In this document: piece by piece, positions 37,366 through 47,006 of the stretch
How positions within the stretch are numbered: the stretch's first letter is position 1
Layout of the letters: each line of letters starts with the position of its first letter
Source of the DNA: Alistipes senegalensis
GTDB lineage: Bacteria > Pseudomonadota > Gammaproteobacteria > Burkholderiales > Burkholderiaceae_D
Reading direction: 5' to 3'
Assembly: GCA_023664945.1 (NCBI GenBank)
Contig: JAMPER010000001.1
Span: forward strand, 839,795 to 903,794
Length of the DNA stretch: 64,000 nucleotides
The notes under the pieces: generated by a model
The model's input: only the letters and a program-made list of their open reading frames with translations
The model's database searches: none
What the model was told of the DNA's origin: nothing
Position numbers and translations under genes: made by a program

Positions 37366-37845
37366 ATGACACCGGCCGTCCTTCTTCTTGAAAAATACCG
37401 GGTTGCCTTCACACTGCATGAATACGAGCATGACAGCGAGGAAAGGCATTTTGGCGAAGAAGCTGTTAAGAAACTGGGCGTGGATAACGCGCGTTTTTTC
37501 AAGACCCTTCTCGTGTCGCTTAACGGTAATCCCAAAAACCTGGCCGTTGCTGTCACACCGGTGGCAACACAGCTTGATATGAAAAAAGTGGCTAAAGCCT
37601 TCTCGGCCAAAAAGGCAGAAATGGCGGATCCCCTTGCCGCACAGCGCGTTACCGGCTATCTTGTCGGCGGTATAAGCCCGCTGGGACAGAAAAAACGGCT
37701 TCCTACAGTTGTGGATACTGATGTGGCACTTTTCCCGACTATTTTTATCTCTGGCGGAAAAAGAGGATTAAGTATTGAGCTTGCCGGAGCAGACTTAAGC
37801 CGGCTGACGGACGCAATAATTGCTCCTATCGCCAAAACGGATTAA
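37366..37845 (+). CDS. ybaK: Cys-tRNA(Pro)/Cys-tRNA(Cys) deacylase YbaK
   Basis: A 159-residue YbaK/EbsC protein that hydrolyses mischarged Cys-tRNA(Pro). Family pattern: [61 protein letters not shown] with the catalytic Lys region in the middle, and [19 protein letters not shown]. The frame is open from 37216, but CGGAG sits 9 nt before the ATG at 37366 and homology begins there. It follows the KAP-like gene by 113 nt; a functional link is not evident. Confidence 0.93.
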   Translation: MTPAVLLLEKYRVAFTLHEYEHDSEERHFGEEAVKKLGVDNARFFKTLLVSLNGNPKNLAVAVTPVATQLDMKKVAKAFSAKKAEMADPLAAQRVTGYLVGGISPLGQKKRLPTVVDTDVALFPTIFISGGKRGLSIELAGADLSRLTDAIIAPIAKTD

Positions 37846-37957
37846 CTGTAAAAAAGTCAGGCTTTTCCGGCACAGCCATGACAACGGGAATAAGAAAACC
37901 ATCACATATTGGCAATTTACTTTTACTGGATAAATTATTTTTGAAGGAGCATGGGAA

Positions 37958-38206
37958 ATGGAAGAAAAACAGTTTAAGGAAGGAGCAAAATATTCCGGTG
38001 AAATCCTGTATGGCGGCTGCGGCTGTCTGGATTGCAATTACATCAGGGTTATCAAAAGAGAAGGTAATTCTCTTACCTACCAAGAATTTTTGGGCAAGGC
38101 AGAAGGAAATATTGTTACTGCCCCGATAGAGACCATTGAAAACTGGGGAGAATATGTTGCAGCCGGCGAGGATCGTTTTTTTGCCTATTCCATCGAAAAA
38201 GACTAG
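37958..38206 (+). CDS. Small cysteine-containing protein, unknown
   Basis: An 82-residue soluble protein, MEEKQFKEGAKYSGEILYGG followed by CGCLDCNYIRV. The CGCxxC triad could bind a metal, but no other ligands follow. Contains mixed charged residues and no signal peptide. A good ribosome site (GGAGCATGGGAA) precedes the ATG, and a strong terminator follows. Family not recognised. The neighbour on the other side is CopA; a copper link is possible but only suggested by the cysteines. Confidence 0.6.
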   Translation: MEEKQFKEGAKYSGEILYGGCGCLDCNYIRVIKREGNSLTYQEFLGKAEGNIVTAPIETIENWGEYVAAGEDRFFAYSIEKD

Positions 38207-38222
38207 GTTTTTCCTTTTTTCC

Positions 38223-38259
38223 TGGCCTGGCAGCCTTTGCGCGCCGCCAGGCCATTTTT
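38223..38259 (+). terminator. Terminator after the 82-aa gene
   Basis: A 9-bp GC-rich stem (TGGCCTGGC / GCCAGGCCA) followed by TTTTTA, 17 nt behind the stop. It also lies behind the convergent copA stop, but the minus strand has no U-run at the right place. Confidence 0.78.
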
Positions 38260-38292
38260 ATAAATGGGCATAGCTGTTTCTTGGTATGGGAA

Positions 38293-38505
38293 TCAGGCTA
38301 TCCCTTTCAGTTCAAACCCGGCAGTTGTTACTGCTTCTTCCATCTGTTCGGCAGTCACTTGCCCATCTGATACAACCCGCGCCTCTTTTTTGGCCAGATC
38401 CACTTCTGCTTTTACGCCCGGCAAAGCGTTCAGCGCTTTCTCCACAGATGCCTTGCAATGGGCACAATTCATTCCCTCAATATAAAGAACCGTTGTTGAT
38501 GGCAT
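38293..38505 (-). CDS. CopZ-like copper chaperone by internal initiation in copA
   Basis: The last 70 codons of copA can be read as a free protein: AAAGGAG lies 6 nt before an in-frame ATG at 38505. The product ([20 protein letters not shown] and on to ELKGIA) has one ferredoxin-like HMA domain with the copper motif MNCAHC and the length of stand-alone CopZ (about 69 residues). Either the ribosome makes both the fused pump and the free chaperone, or a former copZ gene fused to copA by loss of a stop codon. Whether the internal start is used is not shown by sequence alone. Confidence 0.6.
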   Translation of the reverse strand: MPSTTVLYIEGMNCAHCKASVEKALNALPGVKAEVDLAKKEARVVSDGQVTAEQMEEAVTTAGFELKGIA

Positions 38506-40857
38506 AGTGAACTCCTTTCTTTTCCAAACAGGTAAACTCGGTAAGATGTCGTCCTGCCCTACTCTGCCGGTTTTATCTTCCCCAGGCAAATCACCCGGCA
38601 ATATGCGCCGGTGAAACAGGTTAAGCCGAAGGGCATTCACAACCACAAACACACTGGACAAACTCATGGCTGCCGCGGCAATCATTGGATTCAGCGTCAG
38701 ATTAAAGGCAGGATACAGCAGCCCGGCCGCTATAGGGATACCCGCTACATTATAGGCGAATGCCCAGAAAAGGTTCATTCTGACCGTTTTCAGCGTAGTA
38801 CGTGAAAGATCGTATGCCGCTACCATATCGGCAAGATCGCTTTTCACCAGCACCACATCTGCCGATTCCAGCGCCACATCGGTTCCCGCGCCAATTGCCA
38901 TACCGACATCTGCTCTGGCCAGCGCCGGCGCATCGTTAATGCCATCCCCTACCATCAACACTTTGCGGCCTGACTGCATTAACTGGCGAATATGCCCGTC
39001 TTTTTCCTGTGGCATAACCTCCGCTATTACCCGGTCAATACCAACCATCTGGCGAACAGCCTCTCCTGTGGCTGCATTGTCGCCCGTCAGCATAATAACC
39101 TGTATGCCCCTTGCTTTCATTGCCGTTACCGCAGCCCGGCTGTTGCTGCGTGGCCGGTCCATCAAGGCCAGCATACCAACAAGCCTTCCATCACACGCAA
39201 AATACAGGGGTGTTTTTCCTTCACAGGCAAACCTGGCTGGCATTTGTCCTGCCAGCGACAAATCAACGCCATGCTCCAACATCAGCCGCCGGTTTCCGGC
39301 AATACACAGGCTGCCTGAAACCACTCCTTGCAACCCCAGTCCGGAAAGCGCCTTGAAATCACTAACCTGAACAGGCGTTAAATTACGGTTTTTGGCTTCC
39401 TCTATAATAGCTCGCGCGAGGGGATGTTCAGAGCGGGATTCCATCCCGGCAGCCAGCGACAATAATTCATCCTGCGATCCATAAAAAGGCAGATTATCCG
39501 TTATTTTGGGATAGCCCTCCGTTACTGTCCCTGTCTTGTCCAGCACAACAGTATCAATACGGCAGAGATTTTCCAGCGCTTCAGCATGTTTGTACAAAAT
39601 GCCTTCCCTGGCACCTTTTCCTGTCCCGACCATAATGGCAACCGGCGTAGCCAGGCCAAGCGCACAGGGACAGGAAATAATCAGCACTGAAATAGCGCGC
39701 GCCAATGCAAATTCCAGCGAATACCCCGCAAAGAGCCAAACTGAAAAAGCCAGCAGAGATACCGCCATCACTGCCGGGACAAAAATACCGCTGATTCTAT
39801 CAGCCAGTCTGGCTACAGGCGCTTTCGATGCACCCGCTTCCTCAACCAGCCTGACAATACGGGAAAGCGCTGTGTCTTCGCCCACCTTTTCAGCACGCAT
39901 GGTGAAATAGCCGCCGGTATTAAGCGTAGCTCCAGTCACAGCGTCTCCCGGCATTTTTTCTACCGGGAGGCTTTCTCCGGTTAAAGCAGATTCATCAACA
40001 GCAGAAAAACCTTCCAGCACAATGCCATCGACCGGCACGCGAGCCCCTGGCCGAACAGCCAGCACATCGCCAGCACGAACCGCTTCCAGCGGAACCTCTT
40101 CTTCTTTGCCCTCACGAACCACCCATGCAGATGGCGGTGAAAGATCAAGCAACGCCTTAATAGCAGCGCCTGTTTTTCCTCTGCTGAAAGCTTCCAGCAT
40201 CCTGCCAAGCGTAACCAGCGTCAGGATCATCGCTGCACTCTCAAAATACAGGTCATGCCGGTAATACATGGCAACATCGGGATAGCCGTTACCGACAGCC
40301 CAGCCAATTCGATACAGGGCAACGACTCCATATACTATGGCAGCCGAAGCACCCACAGCAATCAGACTGTCCATATTGGGCGCACCGCCCATCAACGAGC
40401 GGAAGCCGCCGGAAAAATAACGGTAATTGACAACCAGAATAGGCAGACAAAGCAAAAATTGCGTCAACGCATAGATAACCGTATTTTCCGTTCCTTTCAG
40501 GATATCCGGAAAAGGCAAACCAGCCATACTGCCCATGCTGACATACATGAGCGGCAGCAAAAAAGCCACAGAAACACCAAAGCGCCACGCCATGGCAGAC
40601 AATACATTGTCTGTTGCAGGAGGGATATCAGTTTGTGCCGTACCACGCAGCCTGGCATCATAACCCGCCTTTTTCACGGCTTCGCAGATAGCTTCCGGAG
40701 AAAGCATTGCCGGATCATATTCGGCAGTCATACTGTTAGTCAGCAAACTGACTTCGGCATGGTGCATACCCGGCAGTTTTTGCGTAGCTTTTTCAACATG
40801 AGCGACACAAGCCGCACAATTCATGCCCCCAATATCAAATCTGTTTCGCTGTTTCAT
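38293..40857 (-). CDS. copA: Cu(+)-exporting P1B-type ATPase with C-terminal CopZ domain
   Basis: An 854-residue copper pump of the inner membrane. Order of parts: an N-terminal heavy-metal-associated domain ([15 protein letters not shown]), eight membrane helices, the transduction motif TGES, the copper channel motif CPC in [15 protein letters not shown] phosphorylation site, the ATP-binding HP of EHPLARAI, and [11 protein letters not shown]. Unusually, the final helices are followed by a linker and a second metal domain ([19 protein letters not shown]) forming the last 70 residues. That part has its own ribosome site and ATG. I choose 40857 as start (AGGACA upstream); the frame opens at 40893. 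No CueR-like gene is adjacent. Confidence 0.95.
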   Translation of the reverse strand: MKQRNRFDIGGMNCAACVAHVEKATQKLPGMHHAEVSLLTNSMTAEYDPAMLSPEAICEAVKKAGYDARLRGTAQTDIPPATDNVLSAMAWRFGVSVAFLLPLMYVSMGSMAGLPFPDILKGTENTVIYALTQFLLCLPILVVNYRYFSGGFRSLMGGAPNMDSLIAVGASAAIVYGVVALYRIGWAVGNGYPDVAMYYRHDLYFESAAMILTLVTLGRMLEAFSRGKTGAAIKALLDLSPPSAWVVREGKEEEVPLEAVRAGDVLAVRPGARVPVDGIVLEGFSAVDESALTGESLPVEKMPGDAVTGATLNTGGYFTMRAEKVGEDTALSRIVRLVEEAGASKAPVARLADRISGIFVPAVMAVSLLAFSVWLFAGYSLEFALARAISVLIISCPCALGLATPVAIMVGTGKGAREGILYKHAEALENLCRIDTVVLDKTGTVTEGYPKITDNLPFYGSQDELLSLAAGMESRSEHPLARAIIEEAKNRNLTPVQVSDFKALSGLGLQGVVSGSLCIAGNRRLMLEHGVDLSLAGQMPARFACEGKTPLYFACDGRLVGMLALMDRPRSNSRAAVTAMKARGIQVIMLTGDNAATGEAVRQMVGIDRVIAEVMPQEKDGHIRQLMQSGRKVLMVGDGINDAPALARADVGMAIGAGTDVALESADVVLVKSDLADMVAAYDLSRTTLKTVRMNLFWAFAYNVAGIPIAAGLLYPAFNLTLNPMIAAAAMSLSSVFVVVNALRLNLFHRRILPGDLPGEDKTGRVGQDDILPSLPVWKRKEFTMPSTTVLYIEGMNCAHCKASVEKALNALPGVKAEVDLAKKEARVVSDGQVTAEQMEEAVTTAGFELKGIA

Positions 40858-41125
40858 TGTCCTGTTCTGTTGGTATCCCGAGGCTGAAAACATCCTTTTT
40901 ACAACAAGGCTAAGCCAATCATACCCCGTTGTTACGTAACTTGTTAAAGTTTAATATTTACTTTAAAAACGAATAATAATTAATTGATAATTAAATAATT
41001 TATTGTGAAATATTATTTTTCATCCTCTTTCCCTGAACCCTGGCAATGAAAAAGACAATTATGCGGCAAAACAGTAAAATGCTTTTTCTTCACAGATTCT
41101 CCTTCCAGATGCTGCTCAACTTGCC
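40858..41125. other. AT-rich intergenic region before copA and the DMT exporter
   Basis: About 268 bases between divergent genes. Contains the palindrome GTTACGTAAC (40931-40940) and TTAAAGT/ACTTTAA (40944-40966), either of which could be an operator. I see no typical CueR site and no gene. Confidence 0.35.
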
Positions 41126-42022
41126 ATGACTGTCACCAAAGCCAATCTTCACGGGATAGCAGCTATCCTGATGTGGAGTACCTTGATTGCCCTGGTACGT
41201 TCAGTCAGCCAGGCCTTTGGCATAGCTGGCGGAACCGCACTTATTTTTACTGCCGGAGCTATTATATTGTGCCTGCGCCAGGGCTTCCCTCAAATCCGTT
41301 CCATGCATCCGCTTTATGTCTGGGGATGCGGCTTTGCCTTTGTCATGTACGAACTCCTTATGTCGCAGGCTATCGGTCTGGCTGCAAACAATAGCCAGAC
41401 ACTGGAAATCAGCATGATCAACTATCTGTGGCCATGCGCCATCGTATTTGTCGCTATCTGGATTAACCAGGAAAAACTGCGGTGGTGGGGATGGGCAGGC
41501 ATCCTGCTTTCCCTGGCCGGCATCTTCGTTTGTCTGGCCTCAAACAGTGAAACCAGCCTTGCCGGAATCACCATCCACATGACAGAAAATCCCCTTCCCT
41601 ATGCGATGGCTTTTATTGCCGCTATCTTGTGGGGATTTTATTGCAACCTGAGCCGCCGTTACGGCAAGGGAGACAATGCCGTTCCTCTGTTTTTCATTGT
41701 CATAGCCTCCGTGCTCTGGTGCCGCTTTTTCCTTACAGGCAGCACACTTTATTTTCCCGATTGGCAGGCATGGGGAGAGCTGGCCTACATCGGTGTTATC
41801 TTTGCGCTTTCCTATGCCTGCTGGGAAACCGGTATCCAGAAAGGAAACATGATTTTTTTGGCAGCTGTTTCCTATTTCACGCCAGTATTTTCTGCCCTTT
41901 TTATTTGTCTGTGGCTTCAAACCCTGCCTCACCCCAGTTTTTGGGCAGGCGTAGCCTGCATCGTGACAGGCTCGCTCATTTGCTGGAAAGCCTCAACCGA
42001 AAAAGAAGATACCTCTCAATGA
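41126..42022 (+). CDS. DMT-family exporter (YddG-like)
   Basis: A 298-residue protein with ten helices in two EamA repeats. The start (NLHGIAAILMWSTLIALVRS) and LGLAANNSQTLEISMINYLWP-like segment (IGLAANNSQT, ISMINYLWP) are characteristic of YddG, an exporter of aromatic amino acids and similar compounds. The ribosome site is weak. It stands alone between divergent copA and convergent ymgE-like gene. Substrate unproven. Confidence 0.87.
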   Translation: MTVTKANLHGIAAILMWSTLIALVRSVSQAFGIAGGTALIFTAGAIILCLRQGFPQIRSMHPLYVWGCGFAFVMYELLMSQAIGLAANNSQTLEISMINYLWPCAIVFVAIWINQEKLRWWGWAGILLSLAGIFVCLASNSETSLAGITIHMTENPLPYAMAFIAAILWGFYCNLSRRYGKGDNAVPLFFIVIASVLWCRFFLTGSTLYFPDWQAWGELAYIGVIFALSYACWETGIQKGNMIFLAAVSYFTPVFSALFICLWLQTLPHPSFWAGVACIVTGSLICWKASTEKEDTSQ

Positions 42023-42104
42023 AACCAAAATCGGCCTTTAAAGCCCCAGGCAATATACAGGCCAGACCCAACAGCAATGAGAGGCCAGGCCTGTAGCGCA
42101 AAAA

Positions 42105-42368
42105 TTAAACCGGCTGCTTCCTGTGAGTGAGCATACCCCAGACAAACAACACAATTAAAGCACCGATTACAGCAATGGCAAAACTACCGAGGTTAAAGCC
42201 ATTAACCGTACCAAACCCGAAAAAAGTGCTGATCCAGCCGCCGACAACCGCACCGGCAATGCCCAGAATCATGGTCACAATAATACCCATTCTGTCCGGA
42301 CCAGGCCTGATCAAACGGGCCAATGCGCCGGCAATAATGCCGAAAACAATCCAGGAAATAATTCCCAT
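42105..42368 (-). CDS. GlsB/YeaQ/YmgE-family membrane protein
   Basis: An 87-residue, three-helix glycine-rich membrane protein. The start MGIISWIVFGIIAGALARLI and GIAGAVVGGWISTFFG are the transglycosylase-associated (GlsB/YmgE) signature. Often stress-induced; molecular role not established. AAGGAGGCAGGCG precedes the ATG. The C-terminus is a short basic tail (THRKQPV). Confidence 0.9.
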   Translation of the reverse strand: MGIISWIVFGIIAGALARLIRPGPDRMGIIVTMILGIAGAVVGGWISTFFGFGTVNGFNLGSFAIAVIGALIVLFVWGMLTHRKQPV

Positions 42369-42532
42369 CGCCTGCCTCCTTGCTGGTTGTTATCAGAAAA
42401 CCATCTTGCTGATTTTCAGACCACTCCGGCAAGGAAAAGTTCTTTTTCCACTATGGAGAAAACCGTTTTTCCCCTTAATGGAAGCATCTATTGAACTTGG
42501 TCATTTCAGCATCATTTTCTATCTGCTGCACA

Positions 42533-43057
42533 TCAAGCGGAAAATGAATTATAAAAAACAGTTTCTTCCAGAGGCTTGCGTTGCAAATGCTTGGGACTGG
42601 GCACAGCGTCTTCAGCCGGGTACCCCATAACCAGAAGAGCAACCGGTTCAAGCGAAGGCGGAATAGAAAAGGCTTCTCTTATACGTTCCGGATCAAAATA
42701 CATCACCCAGGTCGTTCCCAGCCCGATATCTGCTGCTGCCAGCATCATTTGTGTAGTGACAATACTGCAATCAATCTCGCCGCTGTTCTTTTTATCATAG
42801 GGACGAACCCAGGCTTCCTCCTTTTCGCTGCATACCAGGAAGGATACCGGTGCATTGAAATGGTAAGAAGTGCATTCCCTCAATCGGGCACGCGCCTGCC
42901 TGTCTGTAATGACAAGAATACGTTGCGGCTGAAAATTGACAGCAGTAGGTGCCAGCTGCCCTGCCCTAAGCACATATTCCAGTTTTTCTTTTTCTACTTC
43001 CTGTGTAGAGAACTTGCGGACAGAATAGCGTTTGGCTGCCAAATCGTTAAAACTCAT
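42533..43057 (-). CDS. Nitroreductase-family protein
   Basis: A 174-residue FMN nitroreductase-fold protein. FMN-binding features: RYSVRKF at the N-terminus, APTAVNFQPQRILVI, and the GLGTTWVMYFD segment, with LEPVALLVMGYPAED near the end. CAGGAGAATCGC precedes the ATG. These enzymes reduce nitro groups, quinones or flavins with NAD(P)H; the substrate is unknown. Single gene, divergent from mntP. Confidence 0.9.
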   Translation of the reverse strand: MSFNDLAAKRYSVRKFSTQEVEKEKLEYVLRAGQLAPTAVNFQPQRILVITDRQARARLRECTSYHFNAPVSFLVCSEKEEAWVRPYDKKNSGEIDCSIVTTQMMLAAADIGLGTTWVMYFDPERIREAFSIPPSLEPVALLVMGYPAEDAVPSPKHLQRKPLEETVFYNSFSA

Positions 43058-43179
43058 GCGATTCTCCTGTAAACAAGATAAAAACCGGTAAGTGGATTAT
43101 TTATTTTACCCTCATGCCGCCGGTTTCCGGCATACCCCTGTAAAATGCCACAGCAACATGACTTCTCAGGAAATACGCC

Positions 43180-43758
43180 TTGAATTTCATTGCTGTCCTT
43201 GTCATTGCGCTGGCGCTTTCCCTGGATGCCTTTGCCGTTGCGCTGGCTTTTGGCATGCAGCCGGAGCGGGTTACCCCCTTTCAGGCCATAAAAATTGGCA
43301 GTTTATTCGGCGGATTCCAGTTTCTCATGCCGATAGCAGGCTGGTGGCTGGGAAAAGAAGCGCATCGCTACATTGAACCATACGATCATTGGATAGCCTT
43401 TATTCTTCTGGCTTTTATCGGCAGCCGCATGATTCGCGAAGCCTTTCACACGCAACATAACCTGCCACACCATAACCAGACATATACAGGAACACTCTTT
43501 CTGCTCGGTATCGCAACCAGCCTGGATGCACTGGCTGTCGGCCTGTCACTTTCGGTCCTCAATACGGCCATCTGGATACCCGCACTGGTTATCGGAGCAG
43601 TCTGCTTCTGCCTTTCCGCCATCGGTCTGTATGCCGGCAAATGGATCTCCCGCCTGTCCGGTACTGATTTCTTCAGCAGCAAGGCCAACATCATCGGCGG
43701 CATTGTTCTGGTAGCGATTGGTATCCATATTCTTCAGCAACATGGCGTCTTTTCCTAA
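43180..43758 (+). CDS. mntP: Manganese efflux pump MntP
   Basis: A 192-residue six-helix Mn2+ exporter. Two DUF204 repeats with the conserved aspartates: ALALSLDAFAVALAFGM and GIATSLDALAVGLSLS. It uses TTG as start, with AGGA 9 nt upstream. In E. coli this gene is preceded by the yybP-ykoY Mn riboswitch; I looked for it in 43058-43179 and see only one hairpin (ATGCCG/CGGCAT), not the riboswitch core. The helical repeats make the assignment firm. Confidence 0.93.
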   Translation: MNFIAVLVIALALSLDAFAVALAFGMQPERVTPFQAIKIGSLFGGFQFLMPIAGWWLGKEAHRYIEPYDHWIAFILLAFIGSRMIREAFHTQHNLPHHNQTYTGTLFLLGIATSLDALAVGLSLSVLNTAIWIPALVIGAVCFCLSAIGLYAGKWISRLSGTDFFSSKANIIGGIVLVAIGIHILQQHGVFS

Positions 43759-43793
43759 AAACGCACCATAAACAAACCATGCAGCAACGCATA

Positions 43794-44882
43794 TTATCCT
43801 TCTCCTGCCGTTTTTTGCCGATACCATTGTTTTGTCTGCACCACCAGAAAACGGATGAGGCTAAACGTCAGATAAACAAGAACCAGATACGCCACCATAC
43901 CCAAACGGTGCAAACCTATCAGGATAAAACAAACTGCCAGAATACCGCCCGTTAACAAAACACCCTGCCCAAAACGCCGGTAAAAACCAAGTGCGGTTCC
44001 CCATACACGGGGACGAAAAACCCAGTTGATTGGACGAACAAAGGCATTCATCAGCAAAATCGCATAAGACATATATTCAAAACGCACATCACCTGTCAGG
44101 AAAATTGCTGCAGCCATGCCTGTCATCACACCAAAATACAGCTTCCCCCAGGGCGTTGAAGAACTGGTCGGCATGTCGGTTGCCATGTAAACAGCCCCAA
44201 GAAGAACACCCCCCAAGGAAAACCGAAGCGGACCTCCCGGAAAAAACAGAGCAAATCCGGCCAACATAACGCAAAATCCGAAAGGAATGTGCCATGAGAT
44301 ACGACGCCTTGCCAGCAAATACACTCCTCCCAATACCAGAAAGAAAACAGAATACTCACCAATAGCCCCCGATGGCCTGAAAAACAGTTCATCCAGGAAA
44401 ATCTCGCCAAAAAACGACAGGCCACCCACATTTATGGCTTCAGCGTTATGCCAGATATCGCCGGACGCCATAACAAGAGGGAAAAAAACGGTCATACATT
44501 CCCGCCCGACAAGCGCCGGATTGAACATGTTTTTTCCCAGCCCTCCCAACAAAAGCTTGCCAAAAATCACAGCCATCGCGCCACCAAAGGCTACCGCATA
44601 AAGAGGAGTAAAAGGCGCCAGGGTCAGTGCCAGCAAAATACCGGTAACGATGGCCGAGCCATCAGAAAGCGAACCGGTTTTTCCGGCAGCCAGCAACGAA
44701 AAAAAGAATTCAGCAGCAAGTGCGCTCCCGACAGCAACCAACACCACCATCAACGGCACATACCCATAAGCCAGCCATGACATAAAAATGCAGGGCAACA
44801 GCGCAATAACCACATCTGCCATTACGCTGGCAGTATGGTCACAGTTGTGAATAAACGGCGGGGCAGGCAACCTAGCGTGCAC
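43794..44882 (-). CDS. rnfD: RnfD-like electron transport subunit
   Basis: A 362-residue polytopic membrane protein of the NqrB/RnfD family: LPAPPFIHNCDHTASVMADV at the start, FGKLLLGGLGKNMFNPALVG, and RRRISWHIPFGF with YMATDMPTSSSTPWGKLYFG. In RnfD an FMN is covalently bound to Thr in an SGAT-type motif in an insert after the NPAxVG helix. I do not find this motif, and the insert is shorter. GTG start inside the rnfC end (11-nt overlap, AAGGAG upstream). No rnfA, B, E or G follows; mntP converges. Confidence 0.85.
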   Translation of the reverse strand: MHARLPAPPFIHNCDHTASVMADVVIALLPCIFMSWLAYGYVPLMVVLVAVGSALAAEFFFSLLAAGKTGSLSDGSAIVTGILLALTLAPFTPLYAVAFGGAMAVIFGKLLLGGLGKNMFNPALVGRECMTVFFPLVMASGDIWHNAEAINVGGLSFFGEIFLDELFFRPSGAIGEYSVFFLVLGGVYLLARRRISWHIPFGFCVMLAGFALFFPGGPLRFSLGGVLLGAVYMATDMPTSSSTPWGKLYFGVMTGMAAAIFLTGDVRFEYMSYAILLMNAFVRPINWVFRPRVWGTALGFYRRFGQGVLLTGGILAVCFILIGLHRLGMVAYLVLVYLTFSLIRFLVVQTKQWYRQKTAGEG

Positions 44883-46146
44883 GGCTTTTCTCCTTGCCGA
44901 TACGGATACTTTCCATTAGCGGTACCCGGGATGGGCAGATATACTCGCAGGCACCGCACTCGATACAGGCAAACAAACTGTATTTTTCTGCCATCACACT
45001 GTATCTTTTTTTTTGGCGTAGCTCATCATACTTCATGGGCATCAGCCGCATCGGGCAAACATCCGCGCAATAGCCGCATGAAATACAGGGACTTCGTCTG
45101 ACAGCCACATCCGGCAACACAATCAGTCCGCCAGTTCCTTTTGTTATTGGCATGGAAAAATCCATGACCGGCCGCCCCATCATCGGCCCTCCCAAAACCA
45201 GTTTTTTCCCCTCATGCAAAATAGCAAGCGCCTTCAGAACATGGCGAACCGGCGTACCAATCCGGATTTCAAAATTGCCAGCCTGCCCTACCCCCTCACC
45301 TGCTACTGTAACAACTCGGCTGACAAAAGGCCTGGAATGAACAATGGCATCATAAACAGCCCTGACAGTCCCGACATTACTGACAACAATGCCTGCTTCA
45401 GCTGCACGCACATTGCGCGGCAATTCTTTTCCGGTAACAGCATAAATCAGCTGAAGCTCGCTTCCCTGGGGATAGGCATCTGGAAGCAGGGCTATACGGC
45501 AAACCAAACCTGCCTGCCCTGCAAAAGAAATCAGCCGCTGCCCAACTTCCCGGTTATGGCTCTCAATGGCAATAACCACCTCGCGCGCAGCCAGTATCCG
45601 GTTAATCAGGCTGATGCCAACCATCAGTTCTTGAGGCTGCTGCGACATAACAGCATAATCCGCATTCAGGTATGGCTCGCATTCCGCACCGTTGATAATC
45701 AGGGTATCAATCTTTTTGCCACCACACTGATACTTTACCGCCGTCGGAAACTGGGCGCCCCCTGCTCCTGCAATACCTGCCTCGCCAATTCTCTGAAGCA
45801 ATATATCAGCAGAACAGGTTTCAGGATTCAATATAGGCAAACTTGCTTCCGTTTCCTGAAAATCATTTTTGATATCAACCAGTAAAGCAGTTGTTCCGTC
45901 TGCCAGCAAAGATTCCCGGATACCAGTCACCTCGCCCGACACAGGCGCATGAACACTCACAGAATATCGTCCCGTATCGCAGGCAATCAGCTGATACTTC
46001 ATCACTTTCTGGCCGATGGAAACCAGCGGACAGGGATTGCCTCCGAAATAGCGCGGCAGGGGAACAGATAAAACAGGCGGTGCTGCCAGCGGTACAACCT
46101 GTTTGAAACGAGTTTGGCTTTTTGTAGAAAAAAAACGGGTTGCCAT
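44872..46146 (-). CDS. rnfC: RnfC-like NADH/ferredoxin-binding subunit
   Basis: A 424-residue peripheral subunit of the RnfABCDGE complex. The nucleotide and FMN parts include GEAGIAGAGGAQFPTAVKYQ and TLIINGAECEPYLNADYAVM. Two 4Fe-4S clusters are bound by CISCGYCADVCPMRLMP and CIECGACEYICPSRVP. It ends soon after the second cluster, lacking the long Ala/Lys-rich tail of E. coli RsxC. It is co-directional with yjbQ and a small membrane-protein gene upstream. Confidence 0.9.
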   Translation of the reverse strand: MATRFFSTKSQTRFKQVVPLAAPPVLSVPLPRYFGGNPCPLVSIGQKVMKYQLIACDTGRYSVSVHAPVSGEVTGIRESLLADGTTALLVDIKNDFQETEASLPILNPETCSADILLQRIGEAGIAGAGGAQFPTAVKYQCGGKKIDTLIINGAECEPYLNADYAVMSQQPQELMVGISLINRILAAREVVIAIESHNREVGQRLISFAGQAGLVCRIALLPDAYPQGSELQLIYAVTGKELPRNVRAAEAGIVVSNVGTVRAVYDAIVHSRPFVSRVVTVAGEGVGQAGNFEIRIGTPVRHVLKALAILHEGKKLVLGGPMMGRPVMDFSMPITKGTGGLIVLPDVAVRRSPCISCGYCADVCPMRLMPMKYDELRQKKRYSVMAEKYSLFACIECGACEYICPSRVPLMESIRIGKEKSRAR

Positions 46147-46163
46147 ATCACTGCCTGTGCTGG

Positions 46164-46442
46164 TTATTGTGATCCTGTCGCCTTTTCAGCTGTTTTTCTC
46201 TCCAACACAGTTTTACTGTTACGGCGTTTTTTGGCAATCCGGTGTTTTTGAGGAGAATGGATATTTTTCTGGGCCTGCAAAGGAGCAGAAACATTTTCTT
46301 TTTGAATCTGCACGCTTTCCACTACCACATTATCTTCTTTTTCGGCTACGGCCTCGCCTTCCCTGCCTATATTGATCCAGAAACCCCAAATAATCAGGCC
46401 AATGCCGGAAAGAAAAAGTGCGATATTTTTCAGGATAAACAT
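46164..46442 (-). CDS. Single-pass membrane protein, unknown
   Basis: About 92 residues: one N-terminal membrane helix (FILKNIALFLSGIGLIIWGF), an acidic region, and a basic Lys/Arg/Gln-rich tail ending KTAEKATGSQ. I use the ATG at 46442; the frame also opens with a TTG at 46484 that overlaps the yjbQ stop. Neither start has a good ribosome site. It sits between yjbQ and rnfC on one strand and may be a small accessory protein of the Rnf-like pair, but that rests on position only. Confidence 0.5.
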   Translation of the reverse strand: MFILKNIALFLSGIGLIIWGFWINIGREGEAVAEKEDNVVVESVQIQKENVSAPLQAQKNIHSPQKHRIAKKRRNSKTVLERKTAEKATGSQ

Positions 46443-46473
46443 AAAGAAAACTTGTGTATGCGAATACACCAGA

Positions 46474-46890
46474 CTATTCGCCAATAATTTTTACCAATAC
46501 CCGTTTTTTTCGTCTGCCGTCAAATTCCCCATAAAAAACCTGTTCCCAGGGCCCAAGATCCAAACGGCCTTCTGTTACGGCGACAACAACTTCACGGCCC
46601 ATCACCTGCCTTTTCAGGTGGGCGTCCGCGTTATCCTCATATCCGTTGTGCGCATACTGCTCATAGGGTTTTTCCGGTGCCAGTTTTTCCAGCCAACGCT
46701 CAAAATCGCTGTGCAATCCCGATTCATCATCATTAATGAAAACAGACGCAGTAATATGCATGGCATTGACCAGAACCATCCCTTCCCGGATGCCTGATAT
46801 CCGCAATTCATTTTCCACCTGCGGGGTAATATTGATATAGGCGCGCCGCGTCCCGGTCTCAAACCATAACTCCTTGCGATGACTCTTCAT
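46474..46890 (-). CDS. yjbQ: YjbQ / UPF0047 family protein
   Basis: A 138-residue YjbQ protein. Family pattern: [17 protein letters not shown], and a C-terminal [30 protein letters not shown]. The family has weak thiamin phosphate synthase activity in some members, but its physiological role is unsettled. AGGAGAAGGGGC precedes the ATG at 46890; the open frame extends to 46965. Head of a possible operon with the small membrane protein, rnfC and rnfD. Confidence 0.9.
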   Translation of the reverse strand: MKSHRKELWFETGTRRAYINITPQVENELRISGIREGMVLVNAMHITASVFINDDESGLHSDFERWLEKLAPEKPYEQYAHNGYEDNADAHLKRQVMGREVVVAVTEGRLDLGPWEQVFYGEFDGRRKKRVLVKIIGE

Positions 46891-47006
46891 GCCCCTTCTC
46901 CTGGGTATTAACCGATACGCTTCGATTGTATGACAACTGCCCGTGCAAAACCATTTCACAGGCAAATTCCCGAATAATACCGTATCAAAACAGGCAAAAC
47001 ATCCTG

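Noticed and set aside
43058-43179. Mn-sensing yybP-ykoY riboswitch before mntP
   Set aside because: Only one short hairpin is present; the conserved riboswitch core is not visible.
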